Source: Vibrio tubiashii | Lineage (GTDB): Bacteria; Pseudomonadota; Gammaproteobacteria; Enterobacterales; Vibrionaceae | Reading direction: 5' to 3' | Assembly (NCBI RefSeq): GCF_028551255.1 | Contig: NZ_CP117030.1 | Coordinates: 310,001 to 374,000, forward strand | DNA: 64,000 bases | Part shown: positions 28,207-37,040 of the stretch, in pieces | How the letters are laid out: every line of letters starts with the position of its first letter | How positions within the stretch are numbered: the first letter of the stretch is position 1 | Notes under the pieces: generated by a model | What the model was told of the DNA's origin: nothing | The model's database searches: none | The model's input: only the letters and a program-made list of their open reading frames with translations | Program-made: the position numbers and the translations under genes

Positions 28207-29424
28207 ATGACCGAGAAAGTCTATATTGTTGCTGCCAAGCGAACTCCGATTGGCAGCTTCCTTGGTGGGCTGAGCTCCCAATCTGCCGTTGAATTGGCGA
28301 GCTTAACCATTAAGAGTGCGCTTGCCCAAGCCGAACTTGACCCGACCATGATTGATGAAGTAGTGGTGGGTAATGTGCTTGGTGCAGGTCTAGGGCAGGG
28401 TGTGGGTCGGCAAGCCGCTATTAACGCAGAGATACCGGTCTCAACCCCTGCGTATACCTTGAACATGATCTGCGGCAGTGGCATGAAATCGATACTCAAC
28501 GCCATAAACTCGGTACGAAGCGGTGACGCAAACCTTGTGGTTGCTGCGGGCACCGAAAGTATGAGTAATGCTCCATTTGTGATGGATGGGAAATGTCGCC
28601 AAGGCAATAAAATGGGCGATATCTCCATGGTTGATACCATGCTCAAAGATGGCTTAACGGATGCTTTTGGCGGTTTTCATATGGGTATTACTGCTGAAAA
28701 TATTGCCAAGCACTATGAGATAAACCGTGAGGAGCAAGACGCATTTGCCCTTCGTAGCCAATCAAGAGCCGAGCAAGCAATCAAGTCTGGTTACTTTGAA
28801 GAAGAGATCGTTCCTGTCGTGATTAAATCACGCAAAGGTGAAAGCGCTGTAAATCTCGATGAGCATCCGAGATTCGGTACTACCATAGAAAGCTTGTCTG
28901 GGCTTCGAGCGGCATTCGATAAGCAAGGGAGCGTAACTGCGGGAAATGCCTCTGGCTTAAATGATGGTGCGGTAGCCTTGATTGTTGTCAGTGAGCAAGC
29001 GGTTCAGCAGCATGGGCTGGTTCCTCTGGTTGAGGTAGTCGCAACAGGACAAGGTGGTGTTGAGCCTGATGTGATGGGACTAGGCCCAATCCCCGCGGTA
29101 AAACAGGCATTGCAACGAGCAGAACTTGAGCTGAGTGATATTCAAAGGTTAGAGCTCAACGAAGCCTTTGCTGCGCAAGCCATTGGAGTGATGAAAGGGC
29201 TGTCTGAGGAGCATCAAGTGCCTTACGATTGGTTTGAAGATAAAACCAACGTCAATGGCGGTGCGATAGCCCTTGGGCATCCAATCGGTGCATCAGGTGG
29301 TCGAATTGTCACTACGCTGATCTATGAAATGATCCGCTCTAAAACTCAACTCGGTCTCGCCTCTCTGTGTATCGGTGGTGGTATGGGTACTGCGTTGATT
29401 CTCAAGCGGGTTAGTCAAGCTTAA
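28207..29424 (+). CDS. Acetyl-CoA C-acetyltransferase (thiolase)
   Basis: 405 residues from the ATG at 28207, directly after the SDR stop; the slightly longer frame would overlap that gene. Nucleophile Cys89 (MICGSGMKS), the His of GGAIALGHPIGASG and the second Cys of CIGGGMG are present. It cleaves acetoacetyl-CoA to two acetyl-CoA, or condenses them in reverse. With the CoA-transferase it completes a ketone-body-style degradation route. Confidence 0.95.
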   Translation: MTEKVYIVAAKRTPIGSFLGGLSSQSAVELASLTIKSALAQAELDPTMIDEVVVGNVLGAGLGQGVGRQAAINAEIPVSTPAYTLNMICGSGMKSILNAINSVRSGDANLVVAAGTESMSNAPFVMDGKCRQGNKMGDISMVDTMLKDGLTDAFGGFHMGITAENIAKHYEINREEQDAFALRSQSRAEQAIKSGYFEEEIVPVVIKSRKGESAVNLDEHPRFGTTIESLSGLRAAFDKQGSVTAGNASGLNDGAVALIVVSEQAVQQHGLVPLVEVVATGQGGVEPDVMGLGPIPAVKQALQRAELELSDIQRLELNEAFAAQAIGVMKGLSEEHQVPYDWFEDKTNVNGGAIALGHPIGASGGRIVTTLIYEMIRSKTQLGLASLCIGGGMGTALILKRVSQA

Positions 29425-29429
29425 CGTCC

Positions 29430-29912
29430 CTATAGCGTTAAAAGCGCTGTTAGATACAGGCCAAAACCATAGAAGCTATGCGCTAACAAACTTAACCCTC
29501 GTGCTTTCCACGGCGAGGGAGTTTTGGTTGCGGCAATACCAAATCCTAAGCAAGGTTGGATGATCAAGAATGGAAACGCTAGTGTCACTATGCCTGTCAT
29601 AAGCGCAGGTACGATACTTGGATTCATCAGCCATGTTTCGCCTAAAATAAGTATGTGGACCAACGCAAAAACGATACCAGTCAAATAATGTAGAGCCCAA
29701 CCCAACAGCTTTTCTCCCTTGACGGATGGAGTCGCCATAATCGGACGATGAACCCATTGTCCGTTGGGTATCAAACATACCCAACGTGCGACTAACGCGT
29801 AATCAAGAGGCGGAATGCCAAGCACTCGCTTCTGAATTAAAGCCCAAATATCCATGATCACTGTCGCGCCGATACCAACCCAAATCGCTTGTAGCCAAAT
29901 TGATACTGCCAT
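29430..29912 (-). CDS. DUF2938-family membrane protein
   Basis: 160 residues from the ATG at 29912 with AGGG upstream; the frame is open further but extends across the MerR gene. It has four to five hydrophobic helices. GIGATVIMDIWALIQKR near the start, a central His-containing helix region and PWKARGLSLLAHS near the end match DUF2938 as I know it. Function is unknown. It is divergent from a MerR-family gene with a 20-bp dyad between them, so it is probably the regulated target. It converges on the thiolase gene with a 5-base gap. Confidence 0.8.
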   Translation of the reverse strand: MAVSIWLQAIWVGIGATVIMDIWALIQKRVLGIPPLDYALVARWVCLIPNGQWVHRPIMATPSVKGEKLLGWALHYLTGIVFALVHILILGETWLMNPSIVPALMTGIVTLAFPFLIIQPCLGFGIAATKTPSPWKARGLSLLAHSFYGFGLYLTALLTL

Positions 29913-29951
29913 TTCGTTTTCCCTGTTGTAATTCGTTTTTAACCTGTTACA

Positions 29952-29971
29952 ACTTGAAGTTAACTTTAAGT
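29952..29971. promoter_or_regulatory. MerR-type operator dyad between DUF2938 and MerR genes
   Basis: ACTTGAAGTTAACTTTAAGT is a 20-bp palindrome with one mismatched pair, centred on GTTAAC. It resembles the SoxR box in core and length. On the minus strand TTGACT leads into it and TAACAG follows about 19 bases later, the long spacer typical of MerR-activated promoters. It should control the DUF2938 gene and probably autoregulate merR. Confidence 0.7.
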
Positions 29972-29985
29972 CAATGGGAATATTT

Positions 29986-30375
29986 ATGGATATTGCAGTC
30001 GTTTCTAAAGAGTCAGGTTTGGCGCCGTCCACGCTCAGGTATTATGAAAAGATTGGGCTGATTCGTTCGATTGGAAGAAATGGCTTACGTCGACAATACT
30101 CACCTAATATTTTGAATAAATTAAATATTATTTCATTGGGTCGGGCTGCGGGGTTATCGCTAGAAGAGATCGCATCCATGTTCGATGTCGACGATGAATT
30201 GGCTATTAACCGAAATTTGCTTACTCAAAAAGTGGAAGAAATTGATGAGCAAATCAAGAGGCTGGCAATAGTACGCGACAACCTTAACCACGTTGCGAAC
30301 TGCCCTCAACCGTCTCATCTAGAGTGTCCGTCTTTCCAAAAACTGATGGAGTCGGCTAAACGCTACCTAACTTAA
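29986..30375 (+). CDS. MerR-family transcriptional regulator
   Basis: 129 residues from the ATG at 29986. The HTH reads VSKESGLAPSTLRYYEKIGL with RRQYSP in the wing, followed by a coiled-coil dimer helix (LLTQKVEEIDEQIKRLAIV). The C-terminal end has two Cys (about 109 and 117: NCPQPSHLECPS), which could bind a metal or thiol-reactive ligand. The SoxR four-Cys cluster is absent. The regulator is divergent from the DUF2938 membrane protein gene with a dyad 15 bases before its ATG. Confidence 0.9.
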   Translation: MDIAVVSKESGLAPSTLRYYEKIGLIRSIGRNGLRRQYSPNILNKLNIISLGRAAGLSLEEIASMFDVDDELAINRNLLTQKVEEIDEQIKRLAIVRDNLNHVANCPQPSHLECPSFQKLMESAKRYLT

Positions 30376-30445
30376 CCTACGATTTAATTCAGTGTTTATT
30401 TGCCAATGAAAACAGTGCAAAAGTAGTGATTTCCTTAAATACGAG

Positions 30446-30548
30446 AGATGTACATCTTGCAACTCAATACTTTATTTGACGCTAGCGCTGCGGAGAAATG
30501 AGCTGAATTACAAATACAAAGACAATTTTGTTAATATTGTGTTAACAA
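30446..30548. promoter_or_regulatory. Two palindromes upstream of the small secreted protein gene
   Basis: In a 232-base gap, AGATGTACATCT (30446-30457) is a perfect 12-bp palindrome and TTGTTAA-N7-TTAACAA (30528-30548) is a perfect 7-bp inverted repeat about 60 bases before the next ATG. Either could be an operator for the two-gene unit at 30608. No factor can be named. Confidence 0.3.
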
Positions 30549-30607
30549 TTGCCCTTTGGTAAAGTTATGGACTTGGAAGTGAACTTCACCTAGCCAAGGA
30601 ATGCAAA

Positions 30608-31108
30608 ATGAAAACATCAGCTATTGTCTTGAATATGTTGTTACCCACTTTTGCTTGTAATGTGAGTGCTTGCTTGAACGGCAATAATTTCGATTTGTCT
30701 CAAGGTAACAACGTTCGTGCTCATTATGGTGAACTAAGTGGTTATCAATCTTTTCGAGAGATAGCTCTTACTGAAATCTGCGACTGCACAGGTGATCCTA
30801 CATGGATGCCTGTTAAAAGACTGCAGGTCGACGTTACTAAATCAGACAACATAATAGCTTTTATTTGGGATGATGATTGTGGATGTAATCCTAGTGACCC
30901 TACATGGATGCCTTCTTATCACCCATTCGGATTTTCTGTCTTAGGTAGACCAGAACATGCTTCACTATTTGATTATTCTAACAAAACTCAGCTAGAAGCT
31001 AGTATGGATTTCAGCCAACTTCGTTATGGGTACCATCCTTTTAACAGCAGCTTTCTCAAAGAGGAAAATTATCAAACTTATAGTGCATTTGAAAAGAGAG
31101 GGGAGTGA
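30608..31108 (+). CDS. Small secreted Cys-rich protein with duplicated CxC...DPTWMP motif
   Basis: 166 residues, not recognised. The N-terminus is a short signal sequence; VSAC at 19-22 could be a lipobox or a signal peptidase I site followed by Cys. Two copies of a motif occur 34 residues apart: CDCTGDPTWMP (Cys58) and CGCNPSDPTWMP (Cys91), each a CxC pair followed by Asp-Pro-Thr-Trp-Met-Pro. At DNA level the two cores agree at 17 of 18 bases. The rest is aromatic-rich with a YHPF element repeated near 104 and 137. Metal or disulfide chemistry of the CxC pairs is possible. It overlaps the next gene by one base. Confidence 0.75.
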   Translation: MKTSAIVLNMLLPTFACNVSACLNGNNFDLSQGNNVRAHYGELSGYQSFREIALTEICDCTGDPTWMPVKRLQVDVTKSDNIIAFIWDDDCGCNPSDPTWMPSYHPFGFSVLGRPEHASLFDYSNKTQLEASMDFSQLRYGYHPFNSSFLKEENYQTYSAFEKRGE

Positions 31109-31644
31109 TGACTGTTTTATACGGCTTTGAAACCTACGTATCTATGCTCAGAACAACACTAAATTTTAGTGTTATATCAATAGTATGCTCGACGATTATC
31201 TATTCGATATTCATTTTTTCGAGGAACGATAAAACGAAGTATAAGAACTTATATTTAACTATGCTCTGTGTCAGTTTACTTGGTGGTTTAACTGGCTTTT
31301 CTGGTGGTATAAGTAGATTGGGTGTTGTAGGAGATTTGATTCCAGCAGCTCTCACTTTTTTGGCTGGTACGGTCGCTTATATTTTTGGGATCAAAGAAAA
31401 CAAAAATGCCGCAATCCCCATATTAGTGATCTCTTTTTCTTGTGCATTGTTCTTAAATTACTCTCTGGGTTCGAAGATTAGAAGTAATTATGAAGGCAAA
31501 AAGGAAATAAATGAACGTAGACTGGAGTTATGTTCGAAAGTTTTTACCTCTGATAAAATTCTCTCTCATGATAGAGGCTATCAAAGGGCGAGCGAACTAT
31601 TTTATGACAAATGCAAGCCACTATTTAGTAGTAAAAACAAGTAA
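31108..31644 (+). CDS. Small multi-pass membrane protein of unknown function
   Basis: 178 residues from the ATG at 31108, overlapping the previous stop as TGATG with a GAGAGGGGAG ribosome-binding site. Four hydrophobic segments (about 17-35, 45-64, 72-90, 97-115) are followed by a polar cytoplasmic or periplasmic C-terminal domain with two Cys. The even start overlap suggests that it works with the Cys-rich secreted protein. No family recognised. Confidence 0.75.
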   Translation: MTVLYGFETYVSMLRTTLNFSVISIVCSTIIYSIFIFSRNDKTKYKNLYLTMLCVSLLGGLTGFSGGISRLGVVGDLIPAALTFLAGTVAYIFGIKENKNAAIPILVISFSCALFLNYSLGSKIRSNYEGKKEINERRLELCSKVFTSDKILSHDRGYQRASELFYDKCKPLFSSKNK

Positions 31645-31701
31645 GTTTATGAAATAAGTATGAACATAGTTCTTAAACTACAACATTACTTCTTATTTTG
31701 G

Positions 31702-31730
31702 TAATAGCTAGCCATTTGGGCTAGCTATTA
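31702..31730. terminator. Bidirectional terminator hairpin
   Basis: TAATAGCTAGCC and GGCTAGCTATTA form a perfect 12-bp stem around ATTTG between the membrane protein gene and the convergent molybdoenzyme gene. The flanking tracts are short, so efficiency is uncertain. Confidence 0.75.
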
Positions 31731-31750
31731 ATTGTTAACAGTAGAACGAA

Positions 31751-34700
31751 TTATGCACGAATACTTTGAGTGTTTAAGCACTCAACTCTTACAGCTGCGA
31801 CCTTAAACTCTGGGATCTTAGCGTGTGGATCGGTGGCTGTGGTGGTGAGTCTGTTTACTGGCGACTCGACGAAGTGAAAAGGAATAAAAATGACCCCTTT
31901 CTGTATTCGTTTGGTCACAAACGCATCGATCTCGATCTCTCCTCTTCGGGTCGAGACTTTCAATCTCTGACCATTTGAAATCCCTAGTGCTTCTGCGTCT
32001 TGTACACTGATCATCGCTCTTGGCCCAGCGAGCTTGTCGAGCCCTTTGGTTTTACGAGTCATGGTTCCGGTGTGGAACTGTTCTAACACTCGGCCTGTGG
32101 TAAGCACGAGCGGGAACTCTTCATCAGGCAGTTCGGCTGCGTAGCGGAATGGAACTCCAACCATTTGTCCTTTACCGCGAGTGAATTGGGTTTGGTGCAT
32201 GATGCGTGTGCCGTTCGGGTTGTTCTTGTTGCTCGGCCACTGGACACCTTCTGGCGTAATGTTATCCCACTTGAGGCCAGCATATTGTGGCGTGACGCGG
32301 GTAATTTCCGCTGTTATGTCAGCGACATTTTGATAGTGCCAGTCACTACCCATTGCATTGGCGATTTGTTGGATGATCCACCAGTCCTCTTTAGCTTCTC
32401 CCGGAGCGTTGACTGCGGCGTTGACTCGCTGCACGCGACGTTCTGTATTGGTGAAGTGACCAGATTTCTCGGCAAATGAGCATGAAGGTAAAACCACGTC
32501 TGCGTATTGGGCTGTCTCAGTTAAGAAGATGTCCTGCACCACTAAGAAGTCGAGCGTTTCTAACCCTTCAATTACATGGGCTTGGTTCGGGTCACTCAAT
32601 ACTGGGTTCTCACCCATAATGTACAAGCCGCGCACATCACGTTGGCATGCGCCATCAATGATCTCGGTGAGTGTTAACCCGGGTTCTGCTGGCAGGTCAG
32701 GTGCGTTCCACTCAATTGAGAACTTTTGGCGGATCATTGGGTTATACACCTTTTGATAGCCAGGGTAGTTGTTTGGTAGTGCACCCATATCACAGGCCCC
32801 TTGAACATTAGATTGACCGCGTAATGGGTTGATGCCGCCACCTTCAATACCAATGTTGCCGCACAAAAGCTGCAAGTTGGCGATTGAGCGAACGTTGTCG
32901 TGCCCCGTTGTATGTTGGGTAATGCCCATAGAGTAGTAAACGGCGGTGCGTTTGGCGGTGCCTATGGTGCGCGCCATCGCAAAGATGTCTTCAGCGCTGA
33001 CGCCAGTGACTAACTCAACTTTATCTAAGGCGTAAGCAGGGGACATCACTTCCTGAAGTAGGGTATCGAAGCCATCCACACGCTCTTCTATGTACTCTTG
33101 ATCGTACCAACCGTTTTTAATGATCTGTTGCATCACGCCGTTTAACAGCATGACATCTGTCCCCGGTCTATGAGCGAGATACAGCTCAGCATGGTCGACC
33201 ATATCAATCCGCTTTGGATCGGCGACGATCAGTCGAGCGCCATGATGACGTATTGCCTGCTTGATATGCGAAGCGATAATCGGGTGCGCAGACGTGGTGT
33301 CTGAGCCAATAATAAAGATAACATCCGAATGTTTGATGCTTGGGATGTCGTTGGTCATTGCGCCACTGCCTAACGAGGCTTCAAGACCGGTAACGCTAGA
33401 GGCATGACATAAGCGCGCGCAGTGATCGACGTTGTTAGTGCCAAGCTCACGACGGATAAACTTTTGGAATGCATAGTTATCTTCGTTGGTGGTTTTTGCT
33501 GACGAGAAACCTGCCAACGCATTGCCGCCGAAGTCTTGCTTAATCGCAGAGAACTTCTTGGCGACTAAATCGATGGCCTCTTGCCAAGTGGCGGGTTGTA
33601 ACCAGCCATCTTTACGGATGAGTGGTGTGGTTAGCCTTGAGTCATCATTGATAAAGTCGAAACCAAAACGGCCTTTGACGCACAGCATGCCTTGGTTAAC
33701 GGGAGATTCTGCCCCTTTAACGAAGCGGATTTTATTGCTCGCCTCGTCGACATACATGGTGAGCTTGCAGCCAACCCCGCAATAAGTACAAATGGTATCG
33801 ACTTGTTTAAGTTGTTCGCGGCGACCTTGAGAGCGATCTCGGCTATCGACCATGGCGCCTGTCGGGCAGGCTTGCACACACGCTCCGCATTGTACGCAGT
33901 TGGAGTCCCCCATGAGTAAACGACCATTTCTCGCTGAGCCAAAGTGCGGTCTATCATCGGGGCGAAGGGCAGGGCGTCCTTTCTCATCGTGAACAAAATT
34001 GAGAATGCCGTGAACGGCTTGTTCGCTACATGCCTGAATACACTGACCGCAGCTGATACAGCGGTTAGCATCGAACTCGATAAACTGCGAACTGCGGTCA
34101 ACGCTGAACTTGTGTCTAGGATCTTTACTGCGCAGCGTTAACCAATCTTGATGAGATTTCACCTCTAGCGAAACTTTGAAAGGCTGCTCGGCACCATATT
34201 CTGTTGAGTAGTCACGTAGATCACATTGGGTGTTGGCTTGGCAGCCACATTCAAGGCAGCGCAGTGCTTCTTGAATGGCGTCATCGTTATCGAAACCTAA
34301 CTCGACTTCGGCAAAGCTCTGCTCACGTTGCTCTGGAGTGAGCTCGGGCATAATGCTTCGCGCGACTTTCTCGATATGTTCGAAGTGAAGCGGATCAACT
34401 TGAGAGAGTTTCTTCTCTTTGCGCGAGTTGAACTCTGGTTTAGGCATATCTGCCATGTCGCCATTGAGGTATAGGTCAATCGCTTTCGCGGCGATGCGGC
34501 CATCTCCCACGGCTTCTACTGCGGTAGCAGGGCCGCGCCTGAAATCACCAATACTGAATATATTGCCTGTCCCGGTGTGCATGGTGGCGTCATCCGTTTG
34601 CGCGGTATTCCAACGAGTCAATGGGATAGAGAGTGAATCGTTCTCCAGAAAGCTCAAATCAGGTTTTTGCGATACCGCGGCAATCACGGTATCAAATGCT

Positions 34701-35962
34701 TCAGTGAAGAACTCACCAGTGGCTTGTGGTCGACGACGCCCTGAAGAATCTGGAGCACCTAGCGCCATTTTCTCTAACCGAACTGAACTGACCCGACCAT
34801 TTGAGTCGGCAATATTTTCGGCAGGATTGGTCAAGAATAAGAACTTCACACCTTCCTGTTCGGCTTCTTCAATCTCGTAGTCTTCGGCGGGCATCTCTTC
34901 GCGAGTACGGCGATAAATCAGGGTGGTATCTGCTCCGGCTCGGCGTGCAGTTCGAGCGCAATCTATTGCTGTGTTGCCCCCGCCGATTACTGCAACCTTT
35001 TGGCCAGTGGTGTAGTGATGCTCAGTGACATAATCTTTGAGGTAATCCACACCTAGGTAGCAGCCATCTAAATCACTGCCCGGATAGTTCATCTCCACAG
35101 CGAGTGACGCACCGACAGCAAGACACACCGCGTCATAATCTTCGCTTAATTGAGATAAGCTAAAATTCTCACCCAGTTTCTGATTCGTTTTCACCATCAT
35201 GCCATTACGGCACATTAACTCGATCTCTTTGTCGAGAATCGCTTTAGGGAGTCGGTATTCGGGGATCCCATATCGAAGCCAGCCACCAGCTTGAGGCATA
35301 GACTCGAATACCGTGACATCGTAACCTTCATTGGACAAGTAATAGCCCGCAGTTAGGCCACCCGGCCCACTTCCGACAATTGCAATCGAAAGGTTTTTGG
35401 CTGGTTTTTTCTCTGGTACATAAGATTCTTGCGCTGCAAGGTCAGCATCAGCAGCGTGACGTTTAAGTTGTCGAATGGCTATCGGCTCATCAACCAGTGA
35501 GCGGCGACATTCACTCTCACAGAATGCAGGGCAAACACGACCAATTGAAAGCGGCATTGGCAGCGTTTTTTTGATCACTTCAATCGCTTTTTGATGCTCG
35601 TTTTGTGCGATGAAATATAAATAAGACTGTATATCGACACCCGCAGGGCAAGCGGTTTTGCATGGCGCTTCACAATCGGCGTAGTGATCTTGCATGATCC
35701 GGTTGAGTGCTTGCTTACGGTGGGCGCTGAGTTGTTCTGATTGGGTAATGACATTAAGCCCAGAATAGACTTCTAATTCACAAGCACGCTTTGTTCCGCC
35801 ACTTTCGACTTCGACAACACATAAGTCACAAGGGACTTTTTGGTCAGATTTGTTCAGGCCACATAGTGAGGGGATGTCTACTCCACACACTTTGGCCGCT
35901 TCTAGAAGGGTCGAGCCTTGCTCAACAATTCGATACTTTCCGTCTATTACGATTTCAATCAT
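31751..35962 (-). CDS. Formate-dehydrogenase-like molybdoenzyme fused to GltD-type FAD/NAD(P) module
   Basis: 1403 residues from the ATG at 35962 (GGGGG upstream). Order of modules: N-terminal [2Fe-2S] domain (PSLCGL, VPCDLC); Cys-rich segment and GltD-like FAD/NAD(P) reductase (IVGSGPGGLTAGYYL for FAD, VIGGGNTAIDCARTARRAG for pyridine nucleotide); two [4Fe-4S] ferredoxin motifs (CISCGQCIQAC, CVQCGACVQAC); then the molybdopterin enzyme with its own cluster (CTYCGVGC). The active-site segment is DHCARLCHASS with Cys852 in the position of Cys or Sec in FdhF. Electrons could pass between formate and NAD(P)H in one soluble chain. Substrate is inferred from the family, and another small oxyanion or aldehyde is possible. 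It is divergent from napGH. Confidence 0.85.
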   Translation of the reverse strand: MIEIVIDGKYRIVEQGSTLLEAAKVCGVDIPSLCGLNKSDQKVPCDLCVVEVESGGTKRACELEVYSGLNVITQSEQLSAHRKQALNRIMQDHYADCEAPCKTACPAGVDIQSYLYFIAQNEHQKAIEVIKKTLPMPLSIGRVCPAFCESECRRSLVDEPIAIRQLKRHAADADLAAQESYVPEKKPAKNLSIAIVGSGPGGLTAGYYLSNEGYDVTVFESMPQAGGWLRYGIPEYRLPKAILDKEIELMCRNGMMVKTNQKLGENFSLSQLSEDYDAVCLAVGASLAVEMNYPGSDLDGCYLGVDYLKDYVTEHHYTTGQKVAVIGGGNTAIDCARTARRAGADTTLIYRRTREEMPAEDYEIEEAEQEGVKFLFLTNPAENIADSNGRVSSVRLEKMALGAPDSSGRRRPQATGEFFTEAFDTVIAAVSQKPDLSFLENDSLSIPLTRWNTAQTDDATMHTGTGNIFSIGDFRRGPATAVEAVGDGRIAAKAIDLYLNGDMADMPKPEFNSRKEKKLSQVDPLHFEHIEKVARSIMPELTPEQREQSFAEVELGFDNDDAIQEALRCLECGCQANTQCDLRDYSTEYGAEQPFKVSLEVKSHQDWLTLRSKDPRHKFSVDRSSQFIEFDANRCISCGQCIQACSEQAVHGILNFVHDEKGRPALRPDDRPHFGSARNGRLLMGDSNCVQCGACVQACPTGAMVDSRDRSQGRREQLKQVDTICTYCGVGCKLTMYVDEASNKIRFVKGAESPVNQGMLCVKGRFGFDFINDDSRLTTPLIRKDGWLQPATWQEAIDLVAKKFSAIKQDFGGNALAGFSSAKTTNEDNYAFQKFIRRELGTNNVDHCARLCHASSVTGLEASLGSGAMTNDIPSIKHSDVIFIIGSDTTSAHPIIASHIKQAIRHHGARLIVADPKRIDMVDHAELYLAHRPGTDVMLLNGVMQQIIKNGWYDQEYIEERVDGFDTLLQEVMSPAYALDKVELVTGVSAEDIFAMARTIGTAKRTAVYYSMGITQHTTGHDNVRSIANLQLLCGNIGIEGGGINPLRGQSNVQGACDMGALPNNYPGYQKVYNPMIRQKFSIEWNAPDLPAEPGLTLTEIIDGACQRDVRGLYIMGENPVLSDPNQAHVIEGLETLDFLVVQDIFLTETAQYADVVLPSCSFAEKSGHFTNTERRVQRVNAAVNAPGEAKEDWWIIQQIANAMGSDWHYQNVADITAEITRVTPQYAGLKWDNITPEGVQWPSNKNNPNGTRIMHQTQFTRGKGQMVGVPFRYAAELPDEEFPLVLTTGRVLEQFHTGTMTRKTKGLDKLAGPRAMISVQDAEALGISNGQRLKVSTRRGEIEIDAFVTKRIQKGVIFIPFHFVESPVNRLTTTATDPHAKIPEFKVAAVRVECLNTQSIRA

Positions 35963-36123
35963 AAGACCCCCGCAGCAAAAATATAGCCACACATTCTATA
36001 AGGATAATATGTCGCAAGGAAAGTTCGTGTGACAAAAAACTCAATCTTTAGATATTTGTTGGATAAGGTGAGCTGTGGTTTCCCTGCAATTTTTCAATAT
36101 GGGCGCTTTATCACTGCGGTTTG

Positions 36124-36137
36124 TTGATAAGCATCAA
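36124..36137. promoter_or_regulatory. Perfect FNR-type box
   Basis: TTGATAAGCATCAA matches the FNR/CRP-superfamily consensus TTGAT-N4-ATCAA at every defined base. It lies 142 bases before napG and 162 bases before the divergent molybdoenzyme gene, so anaerobic control of either or both is expected. Confidence 0.8.
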
Positions 36138-36150
36138 TTGAAGTTTGATA

Positions 36151-36166
36151 CACCTCTTTAGAGGTA
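36151..36166. promoter_or_regulatory. NarP/NarL-like 7-2-7 site
   Basis: CACCTCT-TT-AGAGGTA is an inverted pair of heptamers with a 2-base gap. The right arm read in reverse, TACCTCT, fits TACYYMT fully and the left arm differs at one base. This is the arrangement preferred by NarP. It sits 28 bases from the FNR box, centre to centre, on the napG side. Confidence 0.6.
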
Positions 36167-36278
36167 TGTATCTCGATCTCATTGCTCGCAAAAATAACCG
36201 CAATTTCACTATGGTTGCTATGCTTAAGTAGGTTGTAAGTCACCTTACACTGTAAGCGAAGGCGAGAGGTATTGGGTC

Positions 36279-37040
36279 ATGAATTCGTCTAATTCAAAGC
36301 TATCAGAGAGTCGACGTCGGTTCTTACGCGATGCCGCTCGAACGGCCGCTGGGGTTGGAGTCGCTGCGACAGTATTGGGACTTCAGTCGACGCAAAGTCA
36401 GGCAAGAAACGGTGAAGGTGTACCGGTTCGACCACCGGGAGCGCTGCCTAAAGGGGAATTTGAAGCCGCATGTACTCGTTGTGGTTTATGTGTTCAAGCC
36501 TGCCCTTATGATACCTTGAAGTTGGCAACGCTACTCTCTTCTGTTGAATCAGGAACGCCTTACTTTAATGCGCGCAAAATTCCATGCGAGATGTGTGAAG
36601 ACATCCCTTGCGTGCCTGCTTGTCCAACCGGAGCGCTTGACCCTAACCTGACCAATATCGACGATGCTCGCATGGGTACCGCGGTCTTGATTGACCATGA
36701 AAGCTGTCTTAACTGGCAGGGTTTGCGCTGTGATGTCTGTTACCGCGTTTGCCCACTGGTCGATGAAGCAATAACCCTTGAGCATATTCGCAATGAACGA
36801 ACGGGCTATCACGCCAAACTCATTCCAACGGTTCATTCGGACAAATGTACAGGTTGTGGAAAATGTGAGCAGGCTTGTGTGACCGAAGTTGCCGCAATCA
36901 AGATCATTCCAACAGAGCTCGCGAAAGGCAAGATGGGAGCTCACTACCAATTGGGGTGGGAAGAGGTAACCAAGTCACTGGAAAATAGCGCGCCGGAAGT
37001 ACCTGTAGAAGCGTTAGAAACGCTAGGAGGTAAGCTCTAA
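36279..37040 (+). CDS. napG: Ferredoxin-type protein NapG (quinol-to-periplasm electron transfer)
   Basis: 253 residues. A twin-arginine signal (SRRRFLRD) shows export of a folded Fe-S protein. Four [4Fe-4S] motifs follow: [35 protein letters not shown] and [11 protein letters not shown]. With NapH, NapG forms an alternative quinol dehydrogenase feeding periplasmic nitrate reductase. No napA, napB, napC, napD or napF is in this window, so these two genes are separated from the core nap operon or serve another terminal enzyme. Its stop overlaps the napH start by one base (TAATG). Confidence 0.93.
   Translation: MNSSNSKLSESRRRFLRDAARTAAGVGVAATVLGLQSTQSQARNGEGVPVRPPGALPKGEFEAACTRCGLCVQACPYDTLKLATLLSSVESGTPYFNARKIPCEMCEDIPCVPACPTGALDPNLTNIDDARMGTAVLIDHESCLNWQGLRCDVCYRVCPLVDEAITLEHIRNERTGYHAKLIPTVHSDKCTGCGKCEQACVTEVAAIKIIPTELAKGKMGAHYQLGWEEVTKSLENSAPEVPVEALETLGGKL

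Noticed and set aside
27471..29424. Polyhydroxybutyrate synthesis genes phaB/phaA
   Set aside because: No phaC, phaP or phaR is nearby; the CoA-transferase and TRAP genes favour degradation, although the enzymes are similar.
29986..30375. SoxR
   Set aside because: The operator is SoxR-like but the four-Cys Fe-S motif is missing; only two differently spaced Cys occur.
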